Part shown: piece after piece, positions 31,328-38,665 of the stretch
Position numbering within the stretch: the stretch's first letter is position 1
Layout: each line of letters opens with the position of its first letter
Source: Armatimonadota bacterium
GTDB lineage: Bacteria > Armatimonadota > Fimbriimonadia > Fimbriimonadales > Fimbriimonadaceae
Direction of reading: 5' to 3'
NCBI GenBank assembly: GCA_027451905.1
Contig: DAIDHV010000001.1
Location: 1 to 38,665, forward strand
Length of the DNA: 38,665 nt
The notes under the pieces: generated by a model
Databases searched by the model: none
The model's input: only the letters and a program-made list of their open reading frames with translations
Told to the model about the DNA's origin: nothing
Position numbers and translations under genes: made by a program

Positions 31328-31789
31328 ATGCCGAAAAGTTGGACAGAGAAGTATTACAACGGAAAGGATCCAATTGTTGGCCTGACAAACCGGAAAATCT
31401 CGGGGTTTCCCGCTGGGTCAAGGATGCTCGTGCCAACCCCAACTCAAGTCGACAACTACATCCGACAAATCCCAGTCGGCGAAACGAGGACTACCGCACA
31501 AATGGCAATTGACCTTGCCGAAAAAGCTGGCGCAGACTTAACCTGTCCACTTTGCTGTGGCTTGTTCTTCCGAATCTGCACAGAAAGAGCCTATGAAGAA
31601 TTGCAGAATGGGAAGCTAGATGAAGAAGTCACACCCTTCTGGAGGCTGGTGCCATCCAACAAAAGCTTATTAGGCAAGATTTCTTGCGGAGTGGACTTCA
31701 TTGAGGCAAAACAAAGAGAGGAAGACCACCAGTCAATGCGAGACGGGCCCACAAAATACCCTGATTTTAAAAACTGGGAAATCAACTGA
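31328..31789 (+). CDS. MGMT/alkyltransferase-like protein without the active Cys
   Basis: A 153-residue protein of the MGMT-like family that begins MPKSW and carries a winged-helix AGT DNA-binding domain: VDNYIRQIPVGETRTTAQMAIDLAEKAGADLTCPLCCGLFF. The position of the alkyl-acceptor motif PCHRV reads PFWRLV (103-108), so the acceptor Cys is missing, as in alkyltransferase-like (ATL) proteins where it is often Trp. It can therefore not repair by alkyl transfer; binding to damaged or other DNA is the family-based guess. A CPLCCG cluster (73-78) is unusual and might bind a metal. The ATG at 31328 has a good ribosome site (GGGGAG). The PaaK-like gene follows after 53 bp. Confidence 0.75.
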   Translation: MPKSWTEKYYNGKDPIVGLTNRKISGFPAGSRMLVPTPTQVDNYIRQIPVGETRTTAQMAIDLAEKAGADLTCPLCCGLFFRICTERAYEELQNGKLDEEVTPFWRLVPSNKSLLGKISCGVDFIEAKQREEDHQSMRDGPTKYPDFKNWEIN

Positions 31790-31842
31790 CCAGCAGAAGG
31801 TCGCGCAACAAAGCTCTGGACCCATGCGTTATCAAGTCTTAT

Positions 31843-33366
31843 ATGGGAAATCTTGAACCCAACCCAAGTTTAACGGAGCGTTTAGCTTTTGCAACCTTGG
31901 CTTTAGACGACGTCTATTGGTTTTTTGCGTCCAGAAAATTTCCCTCGATGCTTTCCAAATTGCAAAGGGTTTCGCCTTTAAAGATGGATCGCCTCTCTAG
32001 GCTCAGATCTCGACGCGCATACTATCACGCGCTAAGAACGGTTCCTGCCTATCGCAATTATGTTTCAAGTTTGTCCGCAAAGTGCTCGAAGACTCCGGAA
32101 ACCGACAAGGCCGCCTACATTACTCAATACTCCATTGAAGATCGGTGCTGCGGAGGCAAGATACCATACCGAACCATCATGATTGACGAATCATCTGGAA
32201 GCACTGGTGTTCCTTTCAATTGGGTTCGATCGCTAGAGGAACGAGCTGATTCTCACAAAGCAGTGAACTTCTTTGCTCGCTATTGTTATGGTGAAGAAGA
32301 GACAATTGTCATCAACGCTTTTTCTATGGGTGCTTGGGCAACTGGACTCAATATGGGGCAAGCCCTCCTGCAATTTTCTACAGTTAAGAACATTGGCCCA
32401 GACCTTGACAAAATTCTTAGCACTTTGCAAGCTTTCGGAACACGATATCGCTACCTGGTTGTTGGCTATCCCCCGTTCCTTAAGCACCTCATTGATGTTT
32501 CCGTTCAAAGGGGAGTGTCACTGGAAGGCTATCGCCTAGACGCCTTAGTTGGCGGAGAAGGTATGTCAGAAGGCTTACGAGATTATCTTATGCAAACATT
32601 CAGATCGGTATTTAGCGGCTACGGCGCAACTGATCTTGAACTTGGTCTAGGCGGTGAAACGTGGGTCTCAGTTGCAATAAGGCGGCTGGCCCGAGACAAT
32701 CTTGAAATTCGAGAGCTCTTATTTGGTGACCATTCGAGGTTACCGATGGTTTTTCAGTACAACCCGCTTATGCACTACTTTGAGATTAACAGCCAGTCGG
32801 AAGTGCTTGTAACTATCTTAAGATCAAACGTACTCTCACCAAGGATTCGTTACAACATCCATGACGAAGGAGGAATCGCACGATTTGATGAACTAGAGAA
32901 GCTGCTTGCTACTAAGGGAATTGACTTGTCCAAATTATCAACTGGTCCGCAACCCACCCTCAAGCTCCCTTTTCTATGGATCTATGGTCGGCAAGACTCC
33001 ACGATTAGCATCATGGGGGCCAATATCTATCCAGAAGATTTGGAAGAGTGCGTGTATACCAAACCAAGCCTCGCTAAGCAGATTAGTTCGTTTTGTATGG
33101 AACTTGCCGAGTTGGATTCTGGAGAATTCCAAGCTTGCTTTCATTTCGAGGTTGAAACACCAACTGACAGTTTGCAAGATGAAATCAAAGAATCCGTATA
33201 CAAGACGCTCATATGTTTAAATTCGGACTTTCGAGAGGCGGCAAAAGAACACCCCAATGGTCTAAAACCGCAAGTACAACTGCATCGGACAAAGGAGGGC
33301 CCGTTTGCTCAGAATTCCAGCCGAATCAAGCATCTACGCAAAGTCAACTCCATATTTAACCCGTAA
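31843..33366 (+). CDS. PaaK-like adenylate-forming enzyme (phenylacetate-CoA ligase family)
   Basis: A 507-residue member of the ANL superfamily, PaaK/coenzyme F390 synthetase-like branch, which activates a carboxylate with ATP. Landmarks are the N-terminal RRAYYHALRTVPAYRNYV, the phosphate loop SSGSTGVPF (117-125), SMGAWATGLNMG, LVGGEGMSEGLRDYL, and the A5 motif FSGYGATDLE, then YNIHDEGG and GRQDSTISIMGANIYPEDLEE leading into the C-terminal lid domain. No clear acyl carrier partner is encoded nearby. Members of this group occur in polysaccharide and natural product clusters. The substrate is unknown. No ribosome site is seen at the ATG, and the next gene is 198 bp away. Confidence 0.82.
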   Translation: MGNLEPNPSLTERLAFATLALDDVYWFFASRKFPSMLSKLQRVSPLKMDRLSRLRSRRAYYHALRTVPAYRNYVSSLSAKCSKTPETDKAAYITQYSIEDRCCGGKIPYRTIMIDESSGSTGVPFNWVRSLEERADSHKAVNFFARYCYGEEETIVINAFSMGAWATGLNMGQALLQFSTVKNIGPDLDKILSTLQAFGTRYRYLVVGYPPFLKHLIDVSVQRGVSLEGYRLDALVGGEGMSEGLRDYLMQTFRSVFSGYGATDLELGLGGETWVSVAIRRLARDNLEIRELLFGDHSRLPMVFQYNPLMHYFEINSQSEVLVTILRSNVLSPRIRYNIHDEGGIARFDELEKLLATKGIDLSKLSTGPQPTLKLPFLWIYGRQDSTISIMGANIYPEDLEECVYTKPSLAKQISSFCMELAELDSGEFQACFHFEVETPTDSLQDEIKESVYKTLICLNSDFREAAKEHPNGLKPQVQLHRTKEGPFAQNSSRIKHLRKVNSIFNP

Positions 33367-33564
33367 CTTGTGTGGCTCAAAATTACCACAGCAAATTGCA
33401 AATCTATAGAAAAGGACCGAAGTCACCAGTCTTTGTATGCCCCTTCACAACGTTTCAACCGATTGAATATCAAGGCAAGCAAGAGTCCGTCTAGCCAAAC
33501 TTGGTAGCGCCGAGTGCCACAAGTTCAAACACTTCTCCCGTGAGGTGTAGACTAGTTTTCTACA

Positions 33565-35361
33565 ATGTCGGATTCAAGCCCAGAAATCAATAACCTGCAA
33601 AGCAAGTTTCAGCGGGTTTTTCAAGAAGGCGTGCAGGCGTTTCGGCAAGGAAATCTCAACAATGCCATTCATAAATTCCAAGAATGCCTGCGGGTTCAGC
33701 CAGATAGCTACGAAGCGCTCTGTGGCCTAGCCGATAGCTATAGGCTGGTCAACCAGTTGGAATTAGCTAGGGAGCCGTTGCAAACCGCAATCAATCTCAA
33801 CCCCAACAACATGGGGGCATATCTCATCCAGGGCATGACTTACAATGCCGAATTTCAATTTGAACAAGCCCTCGTTAATTTCAGGCAGGCCGCTCTCATC
33901 AGCCCCAAAAATGCAATTGCTCAGTACAACTTGGGCCTAGCCTACTACAAACTCTTCCTGTACCCAGAAGCCGAGGCCGCCTTAAACCTGTGTCTAGAAC
34001 TCTCAGCTGACCACGTCTTTGCTATCTACTATAAGGCCAGATGCAGAGAACTCTGCGACGATGCGGAATCTGCAAAAAATCTTTACACTTATGCCATCGA
34101 ACTTGCCTCCAATCAAGGCACCGCAGTCCTAAGCCAACTGGCAGAGACAATGAAAACCGATGCCCTCCTAGATTGGAGCGAAATGGCGGCTGATCTCATA
34201 TGCAACCAACCCAACGCTAAGGTTGTGGGTTTAGTCATCAAAGCTAACATCTCTCAGCAACAAGGTGGGTTTGATATTGCAGAGACGTATCTTCAGCAAG
34301 CGATAGAACTCGCCCCCAATCAAGCAAAACCTTATTTTGATCTTATCTATGGCCGCAAAATGACGGTGCAAGACCAGGCTCTTCTTCAAGCCATGCAGAA
34401 GTTATTAAGCACCCGTGGGCTTGATCTAGAGTCAAGAAGGATGCTTTGCTATTCCCTGGGGAAGTTCTTTAGCGACATTCAAGAATACAAAGCTGCGGTG
34501 CGATACTACGATGAAGCCAATGCTGCTGCTCTCCAGCAGCTTGGAAGCCATGTCTACGACAGTAAAGATCAGGCGCAATTTGTAAACACAAGCATCAAAA
34601 CTTTCAACACCAGGCTCTTTGAAGAAAACAAGCACTTTGGCAACTTAAGTACAGTTCCAGTGCTTATTGTTGGCATGATACGGTCTGGAACCACGCTTTG
34701 CGAGCAGGTCATCTCAAGCCATCCTGAAGTGGGGGCGGGCGGAGAGTTGGCCTACCTTCTTTATAAATCTTTCGGCAGAATGGAGGATCAAGACGAAGCC
34801 AACAAGAAAGCAGCGATGGACGATTTTACTACCGGATACCTCAACACTCTGCAAATAATTGCACCAGATAAGGCATTCGTCACCGATAAAAGCCCCCTCA
34901 ATTTTACAAATTTGGGTGCCTTTCATATTGGCTTTCCTAGGGGCAAAATCATCCACGTAAAAAGAAACCCGGCAGAAAACGGACTTTCCATCTACCTCAC
35001 TCCTTTTACTCCAAACCTCGACTTTGGCCACCACCAAGATAACATCGTGGATTTCTACCAGCAATATCTGCGACTCATGAATCACTGGCGCAGGGTTTTG
35101 CCAAAAGAGAACCTTTTAGAGATCAATTATGAAGACCTTGTGCTGCATCCAGAACAAGAAACTAGGCGCATGGCCGACTTCTTAGGCTTAGAATGGAACG
35201 ATGCCATGCTGCATCACGAATCTAACCCAAGGATCATCCAAACCCCAAGCCAATGGCAAGCGCGGCAGCCCATGTATACATCCTCACTCAACAAATTCCA
35301 CCTTTATGAGCCCTATTTGGATGGGCTACAGAAATTAAAGGACTTGAAACTGCCAAACTAA
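33565..35361 (+). CDS. TPR-sulfotransferase fusion
   Basis: A 598-residue two-part protein. Residues 8-260 hold TPR repeats (FRQGNLNNAIHKFQECLRVQPDSYEAL, FEQALVNFRQAALISPKNA and others) for protein contact. Residues 365-598 form a PAPS-dependent sulfotransferase: the 5'-phosphosulfate loop VGMIRSGTTLCEQVISSHP around Arg373, the substrate-side GGELAYL, and the 3'-phosphate motif VKRNPAENGLSIY (about Arg467 and Ser475). It transfers sulfate from PAPS to a sugar, lipid or tyrosine; bacterial examples often modify surface polysaccharide. No signal peptide, so cytoplasmic. A candidate -10 TAGACT (33548-33553) lies 11 bp before the ATG, giving a very short leader. It starts a likely three-gene operon. 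Confidence 0.9.
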   Translation: MSDSSPEINNLQSKFQRVFQEGVQAFRQGNLNNAIHKFQECLRVQPDSYEALCGLADSYRLVNQLELAREPLQTAINLNPNNMGAYLIQGMTYNAEFQFEQALVNFRQAALISPKNAIAQYNLGLAYYKLFLYPEAEAALNLCLELSADHVFAIYYKARCRELCDDAESAKNLYTYAIELASNQGTAVLSQLAETMKTDALLDWSEMAADLICNQPNAKVVGLVIKANISQQQGGFDIAETYLQQAIELAPNQAKPYFDLIYGRKMTVQDQALLQAMQKLLSTRGLDLESRRMLCYSLGKFFSDIQEYKAAVRYYDEANAAALQQLGSHVYDSKDQAQFVNTSIKTFNTRLFEENKHFGNLSTVPVLIVGMIRSGTTLCEQVISSHPEVGAGGELAYLLYKSFGRMEDQDEANKKAAMDDFTTGYLNTLQIIAPDKAFVTDKSPLNFTNLGAFHIGFPRGKIIHVKRNPAENGLSIYLTPFTPNLDFGHHQDNIVDFYQQYLRLMNHWRRVLPKENLLEINYEDLVLHPEQETRRMADFLGLEWNDAMLHHESNPRIIQTPSQWQARQPMYTSSLNKFHLYEPYLDGLQKLKDLKLPN

Positions 35362-35418
35362 ACGTAATTGATTCGAGATGAAAATGGGAAGTTGGAATCG
35401 AGTAGACGGTGAGTGCCT

Positions 35419-36507
35419 ATGAGTCTGCCAGAAGGAACACTCTCTTTTCTCTTTTCCGACATCGAAGGAAGTTCGCATCTGTGGGAATCTGATCCCAAAG
35501 GGATGAAGGCATCATTGGTCCTACACGACGTCATCATGATGCAAGAAATCAAGGCCAACAATGGCCAAACCTTCAAGCGTGTGGGAGACGCCTTTTGCGC
35601 CGTTTTTCCAACCGCAGTTGATGCCTTAAACTGCTCTATCTGCTGCCAATTGCGCCTCAACGAACCGCCGCCAGAGGGGATGATTCCGTTGAAGGTTCGC
35701 ATCGGAATCCATACCGGAATTGCCGAACTGCGTGAAAACGACTACTTTGGCCCCACTGTGAATCGAGTGGCAAGAATCGTTAACTTGGGTCACGGAGGGC
35801 AAGTCCTGCTTTCTCAAGTTTCGGCTGGGCTTTGTTTGGACCACATGCCACCACGTTCTGAGCTGCTGGAAGCCGGAGAAGTCACCCTTAAGTCAATGAC
35901 TCGGCCAGAAAGAATCTACCAGCTCTACCACCAAGATATCCCTTCTGTTTTCCCTCCTCTAAGGTCAAATTCCGAAGACATTGTGACCGGTTACGAATCC
36001 TCAAATTCAGACTTCCAAAAGGAAGCAGAAGCAACCCAAGCCATTCTTTCACGGGCCCAGCAAATGTCGGGCACCACGATCAATCGAGACAATCTTTTGA
36101 GAACTGCGGCGGAACTGGGAATTTCTGCCAGTGCGGTAGCTAAGGCAGAAACCGAATACCGGCAACAGGAGCAACAAAAGCAGATGCGCTCTCAGTTTTT
36201 TAAAGAGCAAAGGCATCAGTATTTTAGCAAGTGGCTTTCGGTTTTTAGCCTTGCTTTTTTAATGACTGGCATCTGGTTTCTAAGCGGTCGCGGTAATTAT
36301 TGGCCCTTTTGGGTGTTTATGTGGCCGGCAATCTTTGTTATATCGAGGGGATTCAAGCTGATTCATGACGGGCCCCATCTTGATGAGAGTTTCGAAAAAT
36401 GGAAACTCAAGCAGACTTATGTTCAGCAGGGATTACCGGTTCCTCAAAATATCAATGTAGAATTGGAACAAGACAACCATCGAATCGGGATCCACAAAGA
36501 CCTATGA
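35419..36507 (+). CDS. Class III adenylate/guanylate cyclase with C-terminal 2TM domain
   Basis: A 362-residue protein with an N-terminal class III cyclase domain (about 5-170). The metal-binding aspartates are Asp14 in FSDIEGSSHLWE and Asp57 in GDAFCAVF. Lys53 and Asp108 sit where adenine-selecting residues are found, so cAMP is the more likely product. Asn115 and Arg119 in GPTVNRVARI are the transition-state residues. A Gln/Arg-rich coiled segment (about 225-262) leads to two membrane helices (about 268-308) of the 2TM-domain type. So the cyclase is cytoplasmic and membrane-tethered. ATG at 35419 is used; an in-frame GTG lies at 35413. Its stop overlaps the next gene's start by 4 bp (ATGA). 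Confidence 0.87.
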   Translation: MSLPEGTLSFLFSDIEGSSHLWESDPKGMKASLVLHDVIMMQEIKANNGQTFKRVGDAFCAVFPTAVDALNCSICCQLRLNEPPPEGMIPLKVRIGIHTGIAELRENDYFGPTVNRVARIVNLGHGGQVLLSQVSAGLCLDHMPPRSELLEAGEVTLKSMTRPERIYQLYHQDIPSVFPPLRSNSEDIVTGYESSNSDFQKEAEATQAILSRAQQMSGTTINRDNLLRTAAELGISASAVAKAETEYRQQEQQKQMRSQFFKEQRHQYFSKWLSVFSLAFLMTGIWFLSGRGNYWPFWVFMWPAIFVISRGFKLIHDGPHLDESFEKWKLKQTYVQQGLPVPQNINVELEQDNHRIGIHKDL

Positions 36508-37559
36508 AATCCATCACACTATTCATTTTGCTAACCTTAAGCCTCGGTGCCATTTGTCAGGTGCCTTGTAACCTATCCCACCAAAAAGATTTTCGATCGG
36601 AAAGACTTTCCAGCACCGATCCAAACCACCATAATGCCGATTACCGCCCAATGCAGCCCGGACAAACTTTGACACTGGGGGTGATCCATGGGGCGGGCAG
36701 AATTGAACACATCTGGATGACGATCGCTGCCCAAGATGATGACCATCTTCGAGAAATGGTGTTAAGAATTTACTGGGACGGATCAAAAACCCCCGCTGTC
36801 GAGTGCCCAGTCGGGGACTTCTTTGCTCAGGGACCAGGCAAGTACGCTGAGTTTCATAGCGCAGCGGTCTCAGTAGGAGGCAGCATGGCCCTCAACTGCT
36901 ACTGGCCAATGCCCTTCAAAAAAGAAGCAAGAGTGACAATGACGAACGAGGGCACCGGCAAAATCTATGCTCTGTATTACAACATTGACTACCGCCTAGA
37001 AAACCACCCCGAGCCTCATTTGCTGTACTTCCATACTCAGTATCGCAACGATTTTCCCGCCAAAGTTGGCTCGCCAATACCAATTTGCAAAGCGTCTGGC
37101 AGTGGCCAATTCGTTGGAACAGTTTTAACCGTTCAAGCCAATAGCGATGGTTGGTGGGGAGAAGGCAATGATCTTTGGTTTATTGATGGCGCTAAAAAGC
37201 CCACAATCGAAGGCACCGGCTCAGAAGATTATTTCTGCGGCGCATGGGATTTCGGACATGTCTTTCAAACGCCCTACTTTGGGGTGACCTACTATGATGA
37301 CGCCAAGTTTGGAGGCGAAAAACGGGGGATTCAAAACACCGTCTACCGGTGGCACATTCTAGACCCCGTGGTCTTCCAAAAGTCTCTACTGTTTCAACTT
37401 CAGCAAGGCAGCTCCGGCGACAATGAAGACAGGAAGCCGTTCACCAACAATTACACAACTGTCGGCCTGTACTATGTAAACCACCCTCAAAGGGATGGAG
37501 AAGAAATACCAAGCCTAAGCCACCGCATCCCCCATCTCATTCCTTTGGAAGGGCATTAG
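36504..37559 (+). CDS. GH172 (DUF2961) glycoside hydrolase, exported
   Basis: A 351-residue protein with a signal peptide (about 1-19, hydrophobic SITLFILLTLSLGAIC, then Q). The body is the double jelly-roll DUF2961 domain, now family GH172, which acts on fructofuranosides and arabinofuranosides. Signature segments are RIEHIWMTI (66-74), WWGEGNDLWFIDG (217-229) and EGTGSEDYF (236-244); Glu220 and Glu241 are likely the two catalytic acids. It starts at ATG 36504 inside the cyclase stop, which implies coupling; an apparent longer frame from 36399 is rejected because the signal peptide begins at 36504. The exact sugar is unknown. Confidence 0.88.
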   Translation: MKSITLFILLTLSLGAICQVPCNLSHQKDFRSERLSSTDPNHHNADYRPMQPGQTLTLGVIHGAGRIEHIWMTIAAQDDDHLREMVLRIYWDGSKTPAVECPVGDFFAQGPGKYAEFHSAAVSVGGSMALNCYWPMPFKKEARVTMTNEGTGKIYALYYNIDYRLENHPEPHLLYFHTQYRNDFPAKVGSPIPICKASGSGQFVGTVLTVQANSDGWWGEGNDLWFIDGAKKPTIEGTGSEDYFCGAWDFGHVFQTPYFGVTYYDDAKFGGEKRGIQNTVYRWHILDPVVFQKSLLFQLQQGSSGDNEDRKPFTNNYTTVGLYYVNHPQRDGEEIPSLSHRIPHLIPLEGH

Positions 37560-37704
37560 GTGCAGCTAACTGCAGTCAAGCTAAGTCCGTAGTTCATTCA
37601 AGTGCAAGTGAAGCGTGGCAATAAACCACGTTTCCATTGCACTATCCGCAACCACTGCATTGTGTTCTTCAACGAAGATAGAAGCGGCTCATACAAGAGG
37701 AAAG

Positions 37705-38664
37705 TTACGCCAAGGCAAGGTTCATTGCCGCCAGTTCTCGCTCTCGAGAAAGGACTTTACGGCTTCCCTTGCCGTCCATGACCTGATCGCGCTCTGGCAT
37801 CGCCTGAAGCCAACCCAAAGTGTCTTGCAGGGTGACTTCCAATTTCCTTCTTTTCAATCCCAACCCGAGTGCTGCCGAAGGGTTCAGATTCCGCAAGGCC
37901 TCGCCTGGACCTCGCTTGCAGATCAAGGGCAAATCGGATCCGACTTCAATGTTTTCTTTTTGAAGCTTATCAGCCGATACCTGGACAATTTTATCTTTGT
38001 GATAACCCGGACACTTCGCTAAGACTTCGTCGAATGTATAGCTTTCACCCACAACCGTATATTGACCATAAAATTTGGACTCAATGGATAGGTTCACGAA
38101 GTCTGCCAAATCCCTCGCATCAATCTGTTGGATTCGAGTTTGGATATCTTCTGGCACCAAGACCTTATCATATCTATCAAATCGATCCACCCAATACGGC
38201 ATACGGAGGGTGATGTCGTGGGGTCCTGCCACAAATCCAGGACGGATCATCGTGCATGTGTGCCCAAAAGCCTCTTCAACAAAATGCTCGGCTAGAAGCT
38301 TCATCGGCCCGTAAGTTTCAGAGTTGACTTCCTCATGAGTTCCTTCCGGAAAAAGCTTTGCCTCTAGCCAGCCATCTTCTGCGGGATGATAAACCGCCAC
38401 CGTGGAAATGAAAAGATACTGCGCCGCCCGCCGTTTAAAATGCTGAGCCGCTGATTTCACCACCGATGGCAAATAGCCAGAGACGTCAACAACCGCATCC
38501 CATTTGCCTTCCACTGAATGGATTTCGGACGTCCGATCGCAAAGCACTTCTTCCAAGTTCCAAGTGTCTGGCTTTGCGGTTTTGCCCCTGTGCACAATCG
38601 TGACCTTCCATCCCTTTTTCAGCGCGTCTTCTACTATGGCTCTGCCCACAAAATTTGTGCCGCC
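37705..38664 (-). CDS. NAD-dependent epimerase/reductase (extended SDR), 5' part cut
   Basis: A partial gene running off the right edge. The last codons before the edge read GGTNFVGRAIVEDALKKGW, the dinucleotide-binding start of an extended SDR, so only a few residues are missing. Further features are VTIVHRG (cofactor strand 2), WDAVVDVSGYLP, LFISTVAVY, and a Tyr-x3-Lys active site in YGPMKLLAE, with MIRPGFVAGPHD as the substrate-binding strand. The family epimerises, dehydrates or reduces nucleotide sugars, and some members cleave mRNA or act as atypical reductases. The C-terminal 60 residues are Lys/Arg-rich. The convergent GH172 gene ends 145 bp away. Confidence 0.87.
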   Translation of the reverse strand, partial: GGTNFVGRAIVEDALKKGWKVTIVHRGKTAKPDTWNLEEVLCDRTSEIHSVEGKWDAVVDVSGYLPSVVKSAAQHFKRRAAQYLFISTVAVYHPAEDGWLEAKLFPEGTHEEVNSETYGPMKLLAEHFVEEAFGHTCTMIRPGFVAGPHDITLRMPYWVDRFDRYDKVLVPEDIQTRIQQIDARDLADFVNLSIESKFYGQYTVVGESYTFDEVLAKCPGYHKDKIVQVSADKLQKENIEVGSDLPLICKRGPGEALRNLNPSAALGLGLKRRKLEVTLQDTLGWLQAMPERDQVMDGKGSRKVLSRERELAAMNLALA

Positions 38665-38665
38665 T

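Noticed and set aside
36399-36503. Upstream extension of the GH172 frame
   Set aside because: It lies inside the cyclase gene in another frame; the signal peptide begins at 36504 and the ATGA overlap is a normal coupled start.

Overview
The window looks like chromosome of a free-living, probably Gram-negative-type bacterium with mid-range GC. Three tandem PEP-CTERM surface proteins, a tricorn-type protease, a Tat-exported GH29 enzyme, GH78, GH172 and GH65-like enzymes, and a TPR-sulfotransferase together suggest Armatimonadota (Fimbriimonas-like), with Planctomycetota or Verrucomicrobiota as alternatives. This placement is an inference from gene content; no rRNA or ribosomal protein gene is present to settle it. 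No prophage, IS element, CRISPR array or classical defence locus was seen.

Layout. 1-4.5 kb: 3' part of a tricorn protease, an ABC exporter and a small membrane protein. 4.4-6.3 kb (minus): ygfZ-like gene and an EamA transporter with an ATGA overlap. 6.4-8.2 kb: GT2 glycosyltransferase and dGTPase-like HD hydrolase. 8.2-10.9 kb (minus): AmpG-like MFS permease coupled to a serine hydrolase, a possible muropeptide recycling pair. 11-13.8 kb: GH65-like lipoprotein or exported enzyme and a NodB-fold deacetylase. 13.9-17.3 kb: mscL, then three paralogous PEP-CTERM genes; a diverged relic of the mscL 3' end lies between the first and second. 17.4-19.3 kb: OsmC, then a stand-alone copy of the isocitrate dehydrogenase (IDH) C-terminal domain 9 bp upstream of an IDH core that lacks it. 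19.4-21.5 kb: a 503-residue protein of unknown family and a DUF1801 protein. 21.6-23.4 kb: sufS-sufU. 23.6-31.2 kb: GH29 enzyme, tRNA-Val(GAC), a YVTN beta-propeller protein, a second IDH with the same C-terminal domain fused, and a GH78-like enzyme. 31.3-38.7 kb: an alkyltransferase-like protein, a PaaK-like adenylating enzyme, TPR-sulfotransferase, class III cyclase, GH172 and an epimerase cut by the window edge.

Two observations stand out. First, the window holds two IDHs of the same architecture family: one fused (catalytic core plus C-terminal domain, NAD-type residues) and one split and permuted into two adjacent genes (domain first, then core, NADP-type residues). Second, a 71-nt element occurs twice, gapless, about 77% identical by eye, at 15493-15563 and 23530-23600. 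It folds into two adjacent hairpins, and three base pairs differ by compensatory double changes between the copies, so it behaves like a structured repeat or RNA that I do not recognise.

Most of the rest reads as ordinary chromosomal metabolism arranged in short operons with 4-bp overlaps, plus a carbohydrate-active set (GH65-like, GH29, GH78, GH172, deacetylase, sulfotransferase) pointing to use or remodelling of fucose-, rhamnose- and possibly sulfate-bearing polysaccharides.
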